DNA from: Klebsiella ornithinolytica NBRC 105727 = ATCC 31898
GTDB lineage: Bacteria; Pseudomonadota; Gammaproteobacteria; Enterobacterales; Enterobacteriaceae
Length of the DNA: 64,000 nucleotides
Direction of reading: 5' to 3'
Assembly (NCBI RefSeq): GCF_001598295.1
Contig: NZ_BCYR01000005.1
Span: forward strand, 286,863-350,862
The position numbers were made by a program, and so were the translations under genes. Shown piece by piece: positions 52,303 to 64,000 of the stretch. Each line of letters starts with the position of its first letter. Within the stretch, counting starts at the first letter, position 1. The notes under the pieces were generated by a model. It had not been told where the DNA came from. It saw only the letters and a program-made list of their open reading frames with translations, and searched no databases.

Positions 52303-53553
52303 ATGTCGTCTGCAGATAGTCCGATTAACTGGAAACGAAATCTCACGGTCACCTGGCTCGGCTGTTTTTTGACCGGTGCCGCTTTTAGCCTGGTCATGCC
52401 CTTTCTCCCGCTCTACGTCGAGCAGCTTGGCGTGACGGGCCACAGTGCCCTGAATATGTGGTCAGGACTGGTATTCAGCATTACCTTCTTGTTCTCCGCC
52501 GTTGCCTCTCCCTTCTGGGGCGGCCTGGCCGATCGCAAAGGGCGCAAAATTATGCTGCTGCGCTCCGCGCTGGGGATGGCTATCGTCATGATGTTGATGG
52601 GGCTGGCGCAAAACATCTGGCAGTTTCTGGTACTGCGGGCCTTGCTGGGGCTGTTGGGTGGTTTTATTCCCAATGCGAATGCCCTGATCGCCACCCAGAT
52701 CCCGCGCCAGAAGAGCGGCTGGGCGCTGGGTACGCTATCTACCGGCGCCGTGAGCGGCGCGCTGCTTGGCCCGCTGGCGGGCGGCTTTCTTGCCGACCAT
52801 TGGGGACTGCGCACCGTCTTCTTTCTGACCGCCAGCGTCCTGCTCGTCTGTTTTATCCTGACGCTGTTTTTCATTCGCGAGCAGTTCGTCCCGGTCGCGA
52901 AGAAAGAGATGCTTAATGCAAGGGATGTCTTTTCGTCCCTGAAAAGCCCAAAGCTGGTCTTGAGTCTGTTTGTCACCACGATGATTATTCAGGTCGCCAC
53001 CGGCTCAATCGCCCCTATCCTGACCCTCTACGTTCGGGAGCTGGCCGGAGACGTCGGAAATATCGCCTTTATCAGCGGGATGATAGCCTCCGTTCCGGGC
53101 GTCGCGGCGCTGATCAGCGCCCCGCGCCTCGGTAAGCTCGGGGATCGTATCGGGCCGGAAAAAATCCTTATCGTCGCGCTGATGGTCTCCGTTCTGCTGC
53201 TGATTCCAATGTCATTCGTCCAGACGCCGCTGCAGCTGGCTATTTTACGCTTTCTGCTGGGTGCCGCCGACGGCGCGCTGCTGCCGGCCGTCCAGACGCT
53301 GCTGGTGTACAACTCAACCAGCCAGGTGGCCGGGCGCATTTTTAGCTATAACCAGTCATTTCGCGATATCGGCAACGTCACCGGCCCATTGATCGGCGCA
53401 GCGGTATCTGCCAGCTATGGTTTCCGGGCGGTCTTTTTTGTCACCGCGACGGTCGTCCTGTTCAACGCTATCTATTCCACCCTCAGCTTGCGGCGCCCTT
53501 CCGGTGATGAACCCGCGCAGAACGCGGACTCGGGCGGTCGTTCGGTAAATTAA
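52303..53553 (+). CDS. mdtG: MdtG, MFS multidrug exporter
   Basis: Inner-membrane exporter; in E. coli it is activated by MarA/SoxS/Rob and gives fosfomycin and deoxycholate resistance when overproduced. The 416-aa protein has 12 hydrophobic segments and motif [21 protein letters not shown]. The ATG at 52303 ([20 protein letters not shown]) aligns with the E. coli start; the frame extends back to 52273. The C-terminal 15 residues differ from E. coli. Confidence 0.95.
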   Translation: MSSADSPINWKRNLTVTWLGCFLTGAAFSLVMPFLPLYVEQLGVTGHSALNMWSGLVFSITFLFSAVASPFWGGLADRKGRKIMLLRSALGMAIVMMLMGLAQNIWQFLVLRALLGLLGGFIPNANALIATQIPRQKSGWALGTLSTGAVSGALLGPLAGGFLADHWGLRTVFFLTASVLLVCFILTLFFIREQFVPVAKKEMLNARDVFSSLKSPKLVLSLFVTTMIIQVATGSIAPILTLYVRELAGDVGNIAFISGMIASVPGVAALISAPRLGKLGDRIGPEKILIVALMVSVLLLIPMSFVQTPLQLAILRFLLGAADGALLPAVQTLLVYNSTSQVAGRIFSYNQSFRDIGNVTGPLIGAAVSASYGFRAVFFVTATVVLFNAIYSTLSLRRPSGDEPAQNADSGGRSVN

Positions 53554-53645
53554 GTTCAACAGCGTCGCCTTCCCCTTGACGCAACGCTCACCGCCTTCTA
53601 TAGATTGAATCGTGTCCATTTTTCATTCTTCTTAGGGGGTTATCT

Positions 53646-54032
53646 ATGCCAAAGGATTCGATTTTCTATGCCACGCTCGAAGAAGCTATCGATGCGGCCC
53701 GCGAAGAGTTCCTGGTCAATAATCCGGATAGCGACGAGGAGAGTGCCAACGTTGAGCAGCTGAATATCCAAAAGTACGTTCTGCAGGATGGCGATATCGC
53801 CTGGCAGGCCGAATTTTTTGCCGACGAAGATGAAGAAGGCGAATGCCTGCCGATGTTAAGCGGCGAAGCGGCACAGAGTGTTTTTGACGGCGACTATGAC
53901 GAGATAGAGCTGCGTCAGGAGTGGCTGGAAGAGAATACGCTGCATGAGTGGGACGAAGGAGAGTTTCAGCTGGAACCCTCTCTGGATACCGAAGAGGGTC
54001 AGACCGCTGCCGATGAGTGGGATGAACGCTGA
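53646..54032 (+). CDS. msyB: MsyB, acidic protein suppressing export mutants
   Basis: Very acidic 128-aa cytoplasmic protein; in E. coli multicopy msyB suppresses secY and secA defects, and the gene responds to general stress. The sequence YATLEEAIDAAREEF ... EGECLPMLSGEAAQSVFDGDYDEI is nearly identical to E. coli, with four extra N-terminal residues. A GGGGG lies seven bases before the ATG. Its stop abuts the convergent yceK stop. Confidence 0.93.
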   Translation: MPKDSIFYATLEEAIDAAREEFLVNNPDSDEESANVEQLNIQKYVLQDGDIAWQAEFFADEDEEGECLPMLSGEAAQSVFDGDYDEIELRQEWLEENTLHEWDEGEFQLEPSLDTEEGQTAADEWDER

Positions 54033-54260
54033 TTAGTTGTACGGACCGTGGCTGGCATCAAGCGGCAACAGCAACGTATCGAACACCAGCGAAAAAGGCA
54101 GATCGAGAATGGTGATGTATCGCCATGACGAATCACGCACATCCCACTGCACGCCGGGGTAATACTGATTCCCATGCCCCTGCCCCGGCACCGTGCGGCT
54201 AATAATACTGCCGCAGCCGCTGAGCAGCAGCGCCATGGCAATAACCAGTAAAATTCTCAT
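54033..54260 (-). CDS. yceK: YceK, small DUF1375 lipoprotein
   Basis: A 75-aa predicted lipoprotein with lipobox LSGC (Cys at about 16) and the conserved PGQGHGNQYYPGVQWDVRDS. Function is unknown. It is convergent with msyB, with no bases between the two stop codons, so the transcripts must overlap. Confidence 0.92.
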   Translation of the reverse strand: MRILLVIAMALLLSGCGSIISRTVPGQGHGNQYYPGVQWDVRDSSWRYITILDLPFSLVFDTLLLPLDASHGPYN

Positions 54261-54280
54261 CTGCTACCTCAATGCTCAGA

Positions 54281-54310
54281 TAAAAAAATACCGGCAATAT
54301 TGCCGGTATT
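54281..54310 (-). terminator. Terminator of opgGH
   Basis: AATACCGGCAATATTGCCGG begins a perfect palindrome at 54287-54310. On the minus strand it is followed by TTTTTTT, ending opgH. Confidence 0.92.
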
Positions 54311-54326
54311 TTCCTTCACATACCGC

Positions 54327-58449
<4,123 letters not shown>

Positions 58450-58603
58450 TTAATGGTAATTCAGGCAATCCGACAACATAATCCCTGCTTTGTTCACCTT
58501 AGCGGCGCAGGTAATAGGCAGTTAACTGCCACATTTGTACTTTACGTACTTATCCTGGAGACAGGTATCCAGAGTTGATGTAGGGTTGCTGAGAATTTAA
58601 ACG

Positions 58604-58622
58604 TTATCACGTTGAGTGATAA
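58604..58622. promoter_or_regulatory. Inverted repeat in the opgG-opgC intergenic region
   Basis: TTATCAC (58604-58610) and GTGATAA (58616-58622) are perfect complements around GTTGA. It lies 32 bp before opgC. It could be an operator for the osmotically controlled divergent genes, but no regulator is implied by the sequence. Confidence 0.4.
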
Positions 58623-58653
58623 GACGAATTGTCCGAGAATGTAGTGATATTGT

Positions 58654-59814
58654 ATGAATAATACGCCAGTACAACGTGAATATTTCTTCGATAGCATCCG
58701 CGCCTGGCTGATGCTACTGGGGATCCCTTTTCATATATCACTGATCTATTCCAGCCACAGCTGGCATGTGAATAGCCTCGAGCCCTCCTGGTGGCTGACG
58801 CTTTTTAACGATTTTATCCATGCTTTTCGCATGCAGGTCTTCTTTGTCATTTCTGGCTACTTTTCCTACATGCTTTTTTTACGTTATCCGCTGAAGAAGT
58901 GGTGGAAAGTGCGCGTTGAGCGTGTCGGCATTCCGATGCTGACCGCCATTCCTCTGCTGACGCTGCCGCAGTTCATCATGCTGCAGTACGTTAACGGCAA
59001 GGCCGAAAACTGGCACACCCTCTCGGGTTACGACAAATTCAATACTCTGGCGTGGGAACTGGTTTCTCACCTGTGGTTTTTACTGGTGCTGGTGGTCCTG
59101 ACCTCTCTGGGAGTCGTGCTGTTTCGCTGGCTGACCGGCCGCCGCTCAGCCAGGGCATCGACCTTTGGTGACACCGTCACATTAGCTCAGCTGTCGATGA
59201 TTTTTCTGGCGCTCGGCGTGCTTTACGCGGTGATCCGCCGCTCGCTGTTTGTCCTTTACGCCCCCTTGCTCAGCAACGGCCTGTTTAATTTCATCGTGAT
59301 GCAGACTCTGTTTTACCTGCCCTTCTTCATTCTTGGTGCCCAGGTATTTATCAATCCGCGCTTAAAAACGATGTTTACCACTCCGTCGCCATGGTGCTTC
59401 GTCGGCGCGCTGCTAGGCTTTATCGCCTATCGCCTGAATCAGCAATATGGTTCCGGTGATGGCTGGATGTATGAAACCGAATCGGTCATTACCATGGTTC
59501 TGGGTCTGTGGATGGTGAACGTGGTCTTTTCTCTCGGCCACCGTCTGCTGAACTTTCAGTCGGCGCGGGTGACCTATTTTGTTAATGCTTCGCTGTTCAT
59601 TTATCTGGTGCACCACCCGCTGACCCTGCTTTATGGCGCATGGCTGGCGCCGGCGATCAAATCCAACGCGCTTGGGTTTATTGCTGGCTTAGTCTTCGTG
59701 GTCGGTATTGCGCTGGTGCTGTATGAAATTCATCTGCGCATTCCTCTGCTACGCTTTCTCTTTTCGGGAAAATTCCAGCCGAAAGCAGCTAAGACTCAAG
59801 TGTCCGCTGGCTGA
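58654..59814 (+). CDS. opgC: OpgC (MdoC), glucan succinyltransferase
   Basis: Inner-membrane acyltransferase (family 3) that succinylates periplasmic glucans. The 386-aa protein has about 10 hydrophobic segments, beginning [20 protein letters not shown] with the conserved Arg/His region. [14 protein letters not shown] near the C terminus is typical. It is divergent from opgGH and convergent with ymdB. Confidence 0.94.
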   Translation: MNNTPVQREYFFDSIRAWLMLLGIPFHISLIYSSHSWHVNSLEPSWWLTLFNDFIHAFRMQVFFVISGYFSYMLFLRYPLKKWWKVRVERVGIPMLTAIPLLTLPQFIMLQYVNGKAENWHTLSGYDKFNTLAWELVSHLWFLLVLVVLTSLGVVLFRWLTGRRSARASTFGDTVTLAQLSMIFLALGVLYAVIRRSLFVLYAPLLSNGLFNFIVMQTLFYLPFFILGAQVFINPRLKTMFTTPSPWCFVGALLGFIAYRLNQQYGSGDGWMYETESVITMVLGLWMVNVVFSLGHRLLNFQSARVTYFVNASLFIYLVHHPLTLLYGAWLAPAIKSNALGFIAGLVFVVGIALVLYEIHLRIPLLRFLFSGKFQPKAAKTQVSAG

Positions 59815-59870
59815 TCGCCCGCCCGCTCGCCCGCAGATGTCAGGCGGCGGGTGGTCGGGGCCCCCGACTT

Positions 59871-60404
59871 TCACTCACCTCGCTGCGGCTCAAGCAAGCG
59901 CCGGTAAATGTCCGCGGTCTCCTCATCGAAACAGACAAAGCAGACGCGCTCTAAAGGATTGTAACGCGTCAGAAAGGTGCTGACCGTCTGCACGGCAATT
60001 TCTGCCGCCGCCTGCTTAGGATATCCATATACGCCGGTACTGATGGCCGGGAAGGCAATCGATCGATAGCTGTTCGCTGACGCCAGCTGCAGGCTGTTTC
60101 GATACGCGTCAGCAAGCAGTTCAGCCTCCTGATGCCCGCCACCGTGCCAGACGGGCCCGACGGCATGGATCACCGCGCTGGCCGGCAGCTGACCCGCGGT
60201 AGTAATCACCGCATGACCCGGAGGGCACTCGCCTTGTTGTTGCCGGACGACCTGACACGCGGCAAGGAGCTCCGGCCCGGCTGCACGATGGATTGCGCCA
60301 TCCACGCCCCCGCCGCCTAGCAGCGAGGGATTGGCGGCATTGACGATAACATCGACGTCAAGCGTAGTGATGTCGCCGAGAATAACCTCAGGTTTAACAG
60401 TCAT
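59871..60404 (-). CDS. ymdB: YmdB, macrodomain O-acetyl-ADP-ribose deacetylase and RNase III modulator
   Basis: Macrodomain hydrolase of O-acetyl-ADP-ribose; in E. coli it also inhibits RNase III. The 177 aa show [20 protein letters not shown] and [16 protein letters not shown], the ligand loops. The ATG at 60404 has AGGAGG four bases upstream. In E. coli ymdA lies upstream and clsC downstream; both are missing here. A gap of 56 bp with a short G/C palindrome (59854-59868) separates it from opgC. Confidence 0.94.
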   Translation of the reverse strand: MTVKPEVILGDITTLDVDVIVNAANPSLLGGGGVDGAIHRAAGPELLAACQVVRQQQGECPPGHAVITTAGQLPASAVIHAVGPVWHGGGHQEAELLADAYRNSLQLASANSYRSIAFPAISTGVYGYPKQAAAEIAVQTVSTFLTRYNPLERVCFVCFDEETADIYRRLLEPQRGE

Positions 60405-60459
60405 TTCGCCTCCTGTCGGCAAACGTCTTTACATAAAGCACAGAGGGTAATATGGCACG

Positions 60460-60620
60460 ATAGCCCGCCCGACGAAAGTCCGGGAAACTTGCGGCGGCTA
60501 TAACCCGTCTGGAGGATAGCAAGGCTATGTTGCGGGTTAATATTCTTTCACGTTACGGTTGCGTGGCGGGGGCTACCCCGTGAGTCGGGTCGACGGCCGC
60601 AAGTCTGAACAGCCCGACCA
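60460..60620 (+). ncRNA. Candidate structured small RNA between ymdB and ycdZ
   Basis: The helices seen are: ATAGCC (60460-60465) with GGCTAT (60496-60501); CCCGAC-GAAA-GTC-c-GGG (60468-60484), a GNRA tetraloop stem with one bulge; ACTTGCGGC (60487-60495) with GCCGCAAGT (60596-60604); TAACCCG (60501-60507) with CGGGTTA (60533-60539), enclosing ATAGC/GCTAT (60516-60528); CGGGG/CCCCG (60567-60580); and GTCGGG (60584-60589) with CCCGAC (60613-60618). The 9-bp helix joins two hairpin loops as a kissing interaction. TAATAT (60448-60453) would place the start at the A of ATAGCC; no good -35 was found. The hairpin at 60637-60659 could end it. I do not recognise the family. Transcription and strand are unproven. 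Confidence 0.45.
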
Positions 60621-60675
60621 GTGCCAGCAGAAAGAAAAACAGGACCTGAGGTCCTGTTTCTTGTGCGGGTGACAT
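60553..60675 (-). CDS. Possible 40-aa hydrophobic small protein after ycdZ
   Basis: A minus-strand frame starts four bases after the ycdZ stop (TAA-GCTG-ATG). It encodes 40 aa with one hydrophobic stretch (VLFFFLLALVGLFRLAAV). It has no clear ribosome-binding site, so translation would need coupling. Its Phe-rich part is the T tract of the ycdZ terminator, so it may be an artefact. It also overlaps the structured element. Confidence 0.25.
   Translation of the reverse strand: MSPAQETGPQVLFFFLLALVGLFRLAAVDPTHGVAPATQP
60635..60659. terminator. Hairpin terminator between ycdZ and the structured element
   Basis: AAACAGGACC, TGA, GGTCCTGTTT form a 10-bp stem. The minus strand continues TTTCTTTCT, serving ycdZ; the plus strand continues CTTG, a weaker tract. 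Confidence 0.8.
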
Positions 60676-60679
60676 CAGC

Positions 60680-61174
60680 TTATGCCTGGTCGGGCGTTTC
60701 GTTCACTAATGTGGATTTGTTTTTCCGCGCACGCGCGGCCAGCCATAGCCCACAATTTTTCATCGCGTAACCAAACACCAGCCCTAGCGCCAGAGAAGGT
60801 ACCACCAGCCGCCAGTTCCCGTCGCCGGCAAATGTGGCGCAGGCGCCAATAAAAGTGCCGGGGACAAAAGAGAGCAGCAGCTGACGAGCCTGAATACACA
60901 TCAGGAAGGCCACGCCCCCGGTCATCATATAGCCAAGGATTTCCAGATGCGGCGCCAGCGCACTGCCGTAAATAATGACCAGCGCCCACACCACACCGCT
61001 CATTACCGTACAGGTTGAGATCAGCAACCCTTTTAGCCCGCCCTGCGGGCAAGCGAAATAGGCCGTGCAGCCCAGGAAGCCCGCCCAGCTCAGCAGACCA
61101 AGCGCGACCGCCACCCATCCCCAGATTCCGGAGAGAATGCCTGTCGTTATTGCGATTGCGAAGAGTATGTTCAT
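60680..61174 (-). CDS. ycdZ: YcdZ, DUF1097 inner-membrane protein
   Basis: A 164-aa membrane protein with about five hydrophobic segments (MNILFAIAITTGILSGIWGW ... GYAMKNCGLWLAARARKNK). Function is unknown. The ATG at 61174 aligns with E. coli; the frame is open to 61267. In E. coli the curli genes csgG-csgC follow; here the next gene on this side is ymdB. Confidence 0.92.
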   Translation of the reverse strand: MNILFAIAITTGILSGIWGWVAVALGLLSWAGFLGCTAYFACPQGGLKGLLISTCTVMSGVVWALVIIYGSALAPHLEILGYMMTGGVAFLMCIQARQLLLSFVPGTFIGACATFAGDGNWRLVVPSLALGLVFGYAMKNCGLWLAARARKNKSTLVNETPDQA

Positions 61175-61276
61175 GACGCGTATCATAGCAGATACGCGTC
61201 CGCCAAATGAGATCTGAAGCACGTTATATGCAAGATCATACTTTCCATTGCAATAAAAACGTGACAAATATCACAT

Positions 61277-61831
61277 TTACTCTTCCGATTCTTCCTGCAG
61301 TTCATCCCACATGGCGGAGAGCGCTTCCCGCGTCAGGGGCGCCATCGTCCGCCAGAAAGGTGTCCCGGCATGCGCCTCGACTTTGCCGAGGAAAACCCCG
61401 CACCACGGCAAAATGTAGTCAGCAAACAGCGTTTCCAGCGTTTCGCTTTCATCTTCCGTAGCATGATCTTCAAGCCACGAGGCCGCCAGCAGCAGTGACC
61501 CAATGTGGTCGGCCTGACCTTCTCCGGTCGGGATCCCGTGTTCGCTGAAGAAACCGCGAACTTCAGCTTCGCTTGCCCCTTCAACCCACGCGCTACGATA
61601 AGGAGGAACGCTGCACTCTTCACCGACAAACAGCGCATTGTAATCGGCGGCCAGCGGTTGCACGTCGCAGCTTTTTTGCAGACGTTCCAGCAGCTCATCC
61701 TGCTCCAGCGGCCAGCTCGCCGCCAGCTTCCCTTCACGGATCAGGGTAAACAGCGGCACCAGCAGCGGATCCTGCGGCTGACGGTAGCACAAAGAGCCCA
61801 GCACGCGGCAGAGGATTGAAAACTCGTTCAT
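61277..61831 (-). CDS. ycdY: YcdY, TorD-family chaperone for YcdX
   Basis: All-helical 184-aa protein of the TorD/DmsD redox chaperone family (MNEFSILCRVLGSLCYRQPQ ... EDHATEDESETLETLFADYI). In E. coli it raises the activity of the metal-dependent phosphatase YcdX, encoded next to it (22-bp gap). The role in swarming described for E. coli may not apply if this host lacks flagella. Confidence 0.92.
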   Translation of the reverse strand: MNEFSILCRVLGSLCYRQPQDPLLVPLFTLIREGKLAASWPLEQDELLERLQKSCDVQPLAADYNALFVGEECSVPPYRSAWVEGASEAEVRGFFSEHGIPTGEGQADHIGSLLLAASWLEDHATEDESETLETLFADYILPWCGVFLGKVEAHAGTPFWRTMAPLTREALSAMWDELQEESEE

Positions 61832-61853
61832 TCAATTTTTCCAGTTATTCATA

Positions 61854-62591
61854 TTAAAGATCGGCAAATTCAGGGATCGCCGGCATCCCGCGAGACTCAA
61901 GGAAATTCAACAGCCGACGCGGGGACACGTTAAGGATCCGCTCTTCGGGGAAGTTCACATCATCGAGGATCTTACGACACTCTTTGAACTCGCCGAGCGT
62001 AAATGCGGTATGCGAATCCGATCCCAGCGCGACCCAACCTCCGGCATCGCGCACGGCGGCGGCAACCGCCCGGCAGTTATCTTCGCTGCCCACACGCGAC
62101 GAGACGAAGGATGAGTTGTTGATTTCCAGCGCCACCTGGTATTTTTCCGCCGCGGCGGCTATCGCCGGAATATCGACGGGGTATTTCGGATTACCCGGAT
62201 GGCTAATAATATGTACCGCGCCGCTCGCCATAGTGGCGATCATCGCTTCAGTATGGGTGGCTTTATCCTGCGGCGGGAAAACCGGCTCATGGAAGCCCGC
62301 AATGAACAGGTCCAGTGAGGTCAGCATCTGCCCGGTGCAGTCAATTTCGCCGAGGGTATTTTTTATGTTGGCTTCAATACCCCGTAAAATGCCGACGCCG
62401 TCGACCATCCGCGGCCAGATGCGCATATTGACGAAATGCCAGTAGTGCGGAGCATCGGCCATATCCGGACCATGATCGGTTATGGCAAAAAGTTTGATCC
62501 CCTTACGCTTTGCTTCAGCAATATAATCGTGCAGGGTACTGTAGGCGTGGGTACTGGCGACGGTATGCATGTGCAGGTCAACAGGATACAT
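61854..62591 (-). CDS. ycdX: YcdX, PHP-domain zinc phosphatase
   Basis: The 245-aa protein has the polymerase-and-histidinol-phosphatase (PHP) fold with a trinuclear zinc site. Ligands lie in [39 protein letters not shown] and GSDSHTAF. The physiological substrate is unknown. The ATG at 62591 ([13 protein letters not shown]) gives the family length. It works with YcdY. Confidence 0.94.
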   Translation of the reverse strand: MYPVDLHMHTVASTHAYSTLHDYIAEAKRKGIKLFAITDHGPDMADAPHYWHFVNMRIWPRMVDGVGILRGIEANIKNTLGEIDCTGQMLTSLDLFIAGFHEPVFPPQDKATHTEAMIATMASGAVHIISHPGNPKYPVDIPAIAAAAEKYQVALEINNSSFVSSRVGSEDNCRAVAAAVRDAGGWVALGSDSHTAFTLGEFKECRKILDDVNFPEERILNVSPRRLLNFLESRGMPAIPEFADL

Positions 62592-62649
62592 CACAATCTC
62601 CTTCTCTGTTTGTGGCAAGAATAGCAGGAATCAGGACGCATGATTAGCA

Positions 62650-62671
62650 AAACCCCGCCACAGCGGGGTTT
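62650..62671. terminator. Terminator between ghrA and ycdX
   Basis: AAACCCCGC, CACA, GCGGGGTTT is symmetrical. It lies 4 bp past the ghrA stop. Confidence 0.88.
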
Positions 62672-62674
62672 CTC

Positions 62675-63613
62675 TTAGTATCCGCGCTGACGATCGACCT
62701 GCCCGTTCACCGCCTCCCCACGCTCCAGGCGGCCAATGGTGCTGGCAATATAGGTGATCGCTTCCAGCGGACGGGTGACTGCGGCGACATGTGGCGTCAT
62801 CGCCACCCGAGGATGCGCCCACAGCGGACTTTCCGCCGGTAATGGCTCGCGGCTAAAGACATCCAGCATCGCGCCTTTAAGCTTACCGCTATTCAGTGCC
62901 GCCAGCAGATCCGCTTCGACCACGTGAACGCCACGTGCCAGATTGAGAACATAGCTGTTATCCGGAAGCTGCGCCAACAGTCGCTGATTAATAATGCCGA
63001 CGGTTTCCGCCGTGTTTGGCAGCAGGTTGATCAGTACCCGCGTCGCGCCGAGGAAGTCGCCCAGCTCCTCCTGACCGGCAAAGCTTTGCACCTGAGGCCA
63101 GGATTTACGACTACGGCTCCAGCTCCGCAGCGGAAATCCCCATACCTGAAGCGCTTCCGCCACTTTCGAACCAAGCACGCCCGCGCCCATTATCCCGATA
63201 GTGAACTCTTCGCGACGATAATCCTCCAGCGGCTGCCAGCGGGCCTGCTGTTTTAATGCCTGGTAGTCGTCGAAGCGACGGAACCAGTGCAGCACCTGGC
63301 TCACCGCATACTCTTGCATCTGCTGACCCATTCCGGTGTCTTCGAGGCGAAAGAGTGGAATCGACATCGGCAGCATTTCCGGGTGTTCACGGAGTTTACT
63401 CAGAATTGAATCGACGCCAGCGCCGAGGGCAAAAACGGCTTTTAAGTCCCGTCCCTGAAGCATTTCCACCGGCGGATGCCAGACCAGCGCATAGTCCGCA
63501 TGCTGAGTATCGCCGGATTTCCATTCGCGTACGCGCGCGCCCGGCAGCTGTTTTTCCAGCTCAGCAATCCAGTAAGCGGTATCAAATGTCGGGTGATAAA
63601 AGATTATGTCCAT
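62675..63613 (-). CDS. ghrA: GhrA, glyoxylate/hydroxypyruvate reductase A
   Basis: NADPH-dependent D-2-hydroxyacid dehydrogenase reducing glyoxylate to glycolate and hydroxypyruvate to glycerate. The 312 aa show [16 protein letters not shown] (cofactor), and the catalytic Arg, Glu and His in [22 protein letters not shown] and [10 protein letters not shown]. The second of two adjacent ATG codons is preferred because AGGAG lies five bases upstream. Confidence 0.95.
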   Translation of the reverse strand: MDIIFYHPTFDTAYWIAELEKQLPGARVREWKSGDTQHADYALVWHPPVEMLQGRDLKAVFALGAGVDSILSKLREHPEMLPMSIPLFRLEDTGMGQQMQEYAVSQVLHWFRRFDDYQALKQQARWQPLEDYRREEFTIGIMGAGVLGSKVAEALQVWGFPLRSWSRSRKSWPQVQSFAGQEELGDFLGATRVLINLLPNTAETVGIINQRLLAQLPDNSYVLNLARGVHVVEADLLAALNSGKLKGAMLDVFSREPLPAESPLWAHPRVAMTPHVAAVTRPLEAITYIASTIGRLERGEAVNGQVDRQRGY

Positions 63614-63816
63614 CATGGCTCCTGATCGCGGGCGCTGGTTGCAGGTTGACCCTGGCGCCGTATTTTACTTATTGTTTTCTATTGGATTGCCAGCATAGCA
63701 AATTTCATTTTTCTATCGAATAAAAAGAGGGTGGCGACAAAAAAATCGATTGTCGCGCATTTAAAAAGCAAGTTGCGCGAAGTTTGTCTAAACGCGCTGT
63801 TTTTTGAAAAAGTTGA

Positions 63817-63845
63817 TTGACGAGAGATACGTATTTCCCTAAATT
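63817..63845 (+). promoter_or_regulatory. Promoter of serX
   Basis: TTGACG (63817-63822), 17-bp spacer and TAAATT (63840-63845), followed by a G/C-rich AGCGCCCG discriminator as in stringently controlled stable-RNA promoters. It ends 40 bp before the tRNA. Confidence 0.75.
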
Positions 63846-63885
63846 AGCGCCCGTTGACCACCCAGGGTGAGCAGCAAAACAATAT

Positions 63886-63973
63886 GGTGAGGTGTCCGAG
63901 TGGCTGAAGGAGCACGCCTGGAAAGTGTGTATACGGCAACGTATCGGGGGTTCGAATCCCCCCCTCACCGCCA
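63886..63973 (+). tRNA. serX: tRNA-Ser (anticodon GGA)
   Basis: The 88-nt gene has acceptor arms GGTGAGG and CCTCACC, a long variable arm (TATACGGCAACGTAT), TTCGAAT in the T loop, an encoded CCA end and anticodon GGA in CTGGAAA. It is the same as E. coli serX/serW as I recall. Loci of this kind often serve as phage or island attachment sites; only 27 bp remain downstream in the window. Confidence 0.97.
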
Positions 63974-64000
63974 TATTTAAAGAAGAGCTCGTACGCAAGT

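Noticed and set aside
60541..60680. RNase P RNA, tmRNA or cobalamin riboswitch as the identity of the structured element
   Set aside because: The GAAAGTCCGGG motif recalls RNase P, but the other conserved regions, size and context do not fit; the other classes lack their core motifs.
63705..63998. 97-aa minus-strand frame over serX
   Set aside because: It is the antisense of the tRNA gene; the GGFEPPI translation is a well-known artefact of tRNA-Ser genes.

Overview
The window is a stretch of enterobacterial chromosome. Nearly every protein matches a known Escherichia coli family, and gene order follows the E. coli lolC-mfd ... serX segment. Several features point to a Klebsiella-like (Klebsiella/Raoultella) host rather than E. 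coli or Salmonella: the flagellar flg cluster is missing between rne and murJ, curli (csg), ymdA and clsC are missing between ymdB and ycdZ, and a chromosomal IutA-type receptor is present. This assignment is an inference from layout and remembered sequences, not from a search.

Layout. 1-7 kb: lolC (truncated by the window edge), mfd, ldtC, and the divergent bhsA/comR pair. 7-20 kb: an iutA-like receptor behind a Fur box, then ycfJ, ndh, ycfP, nagZ, thiK, lpoB, ycfL and hinT on the minus strand, then fhuE, then ptsG with its Mlc, CRP and SgrS sites. 20-31 kb: one long minus-strand block with ycfH (TatD family), holB, tmk, mltG, pabC and the fatty-acid/ribosome cluster fabF-acpP-fabG-fabD-fabH-plsX-rpmF-yceD. 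31-37 kb: yceF, rluC and rne with a long leader. 37.5-40.4 kb: an accessory stretch (repeat-rich DNA, a LysR regulator, an MFS exporter) where flg lies in E. coli. 40-48 kb: murJ, mviM, yceH, rimJ, mdtH, yceB, pyrC, dinI. 48-54 kb: bssS, solA, yceO, trhO, lpxL, mdtG, msyB, yceK. 54-64 kb: opgGH/opgC, ymdB, ycdZ, ycdY, ycdX, ghrA and the tRNA-Ser gene serX.

Functional themes are envelope construction (lolC, ldtC, lpoB, nagZ, mltG, murJ, lpxL, opgCGH), lipid synthesis (fab/plsX), DNA repair and replication (mfd, holB, tmk, dinI), translation and RNA decay (rne, rluC, rpmF, yceD, rimJ, trhO) and iron uptake (iutA-like, fhuE). I saw no insertion sequence, prophage, CRISPR array or toxin-antitoxin pair.

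The least-explained DNA is intergenic: (i) a strongly structured element at 60460-60620 between ymdB and ycdZ with nested and mutually exclusive helices, a GAAA tetraloop, an upstream TAATAT box and a downstream hairpin; (ii) three ERIC elements, one enlarged just before mfd, one inside the rne leader and one diverged upstream of rpmF; (iii) nested inverted repeats built on CCGTTCAC after rne; (iv) about 65-bp hairpin repeats between ldtC and bhsA.
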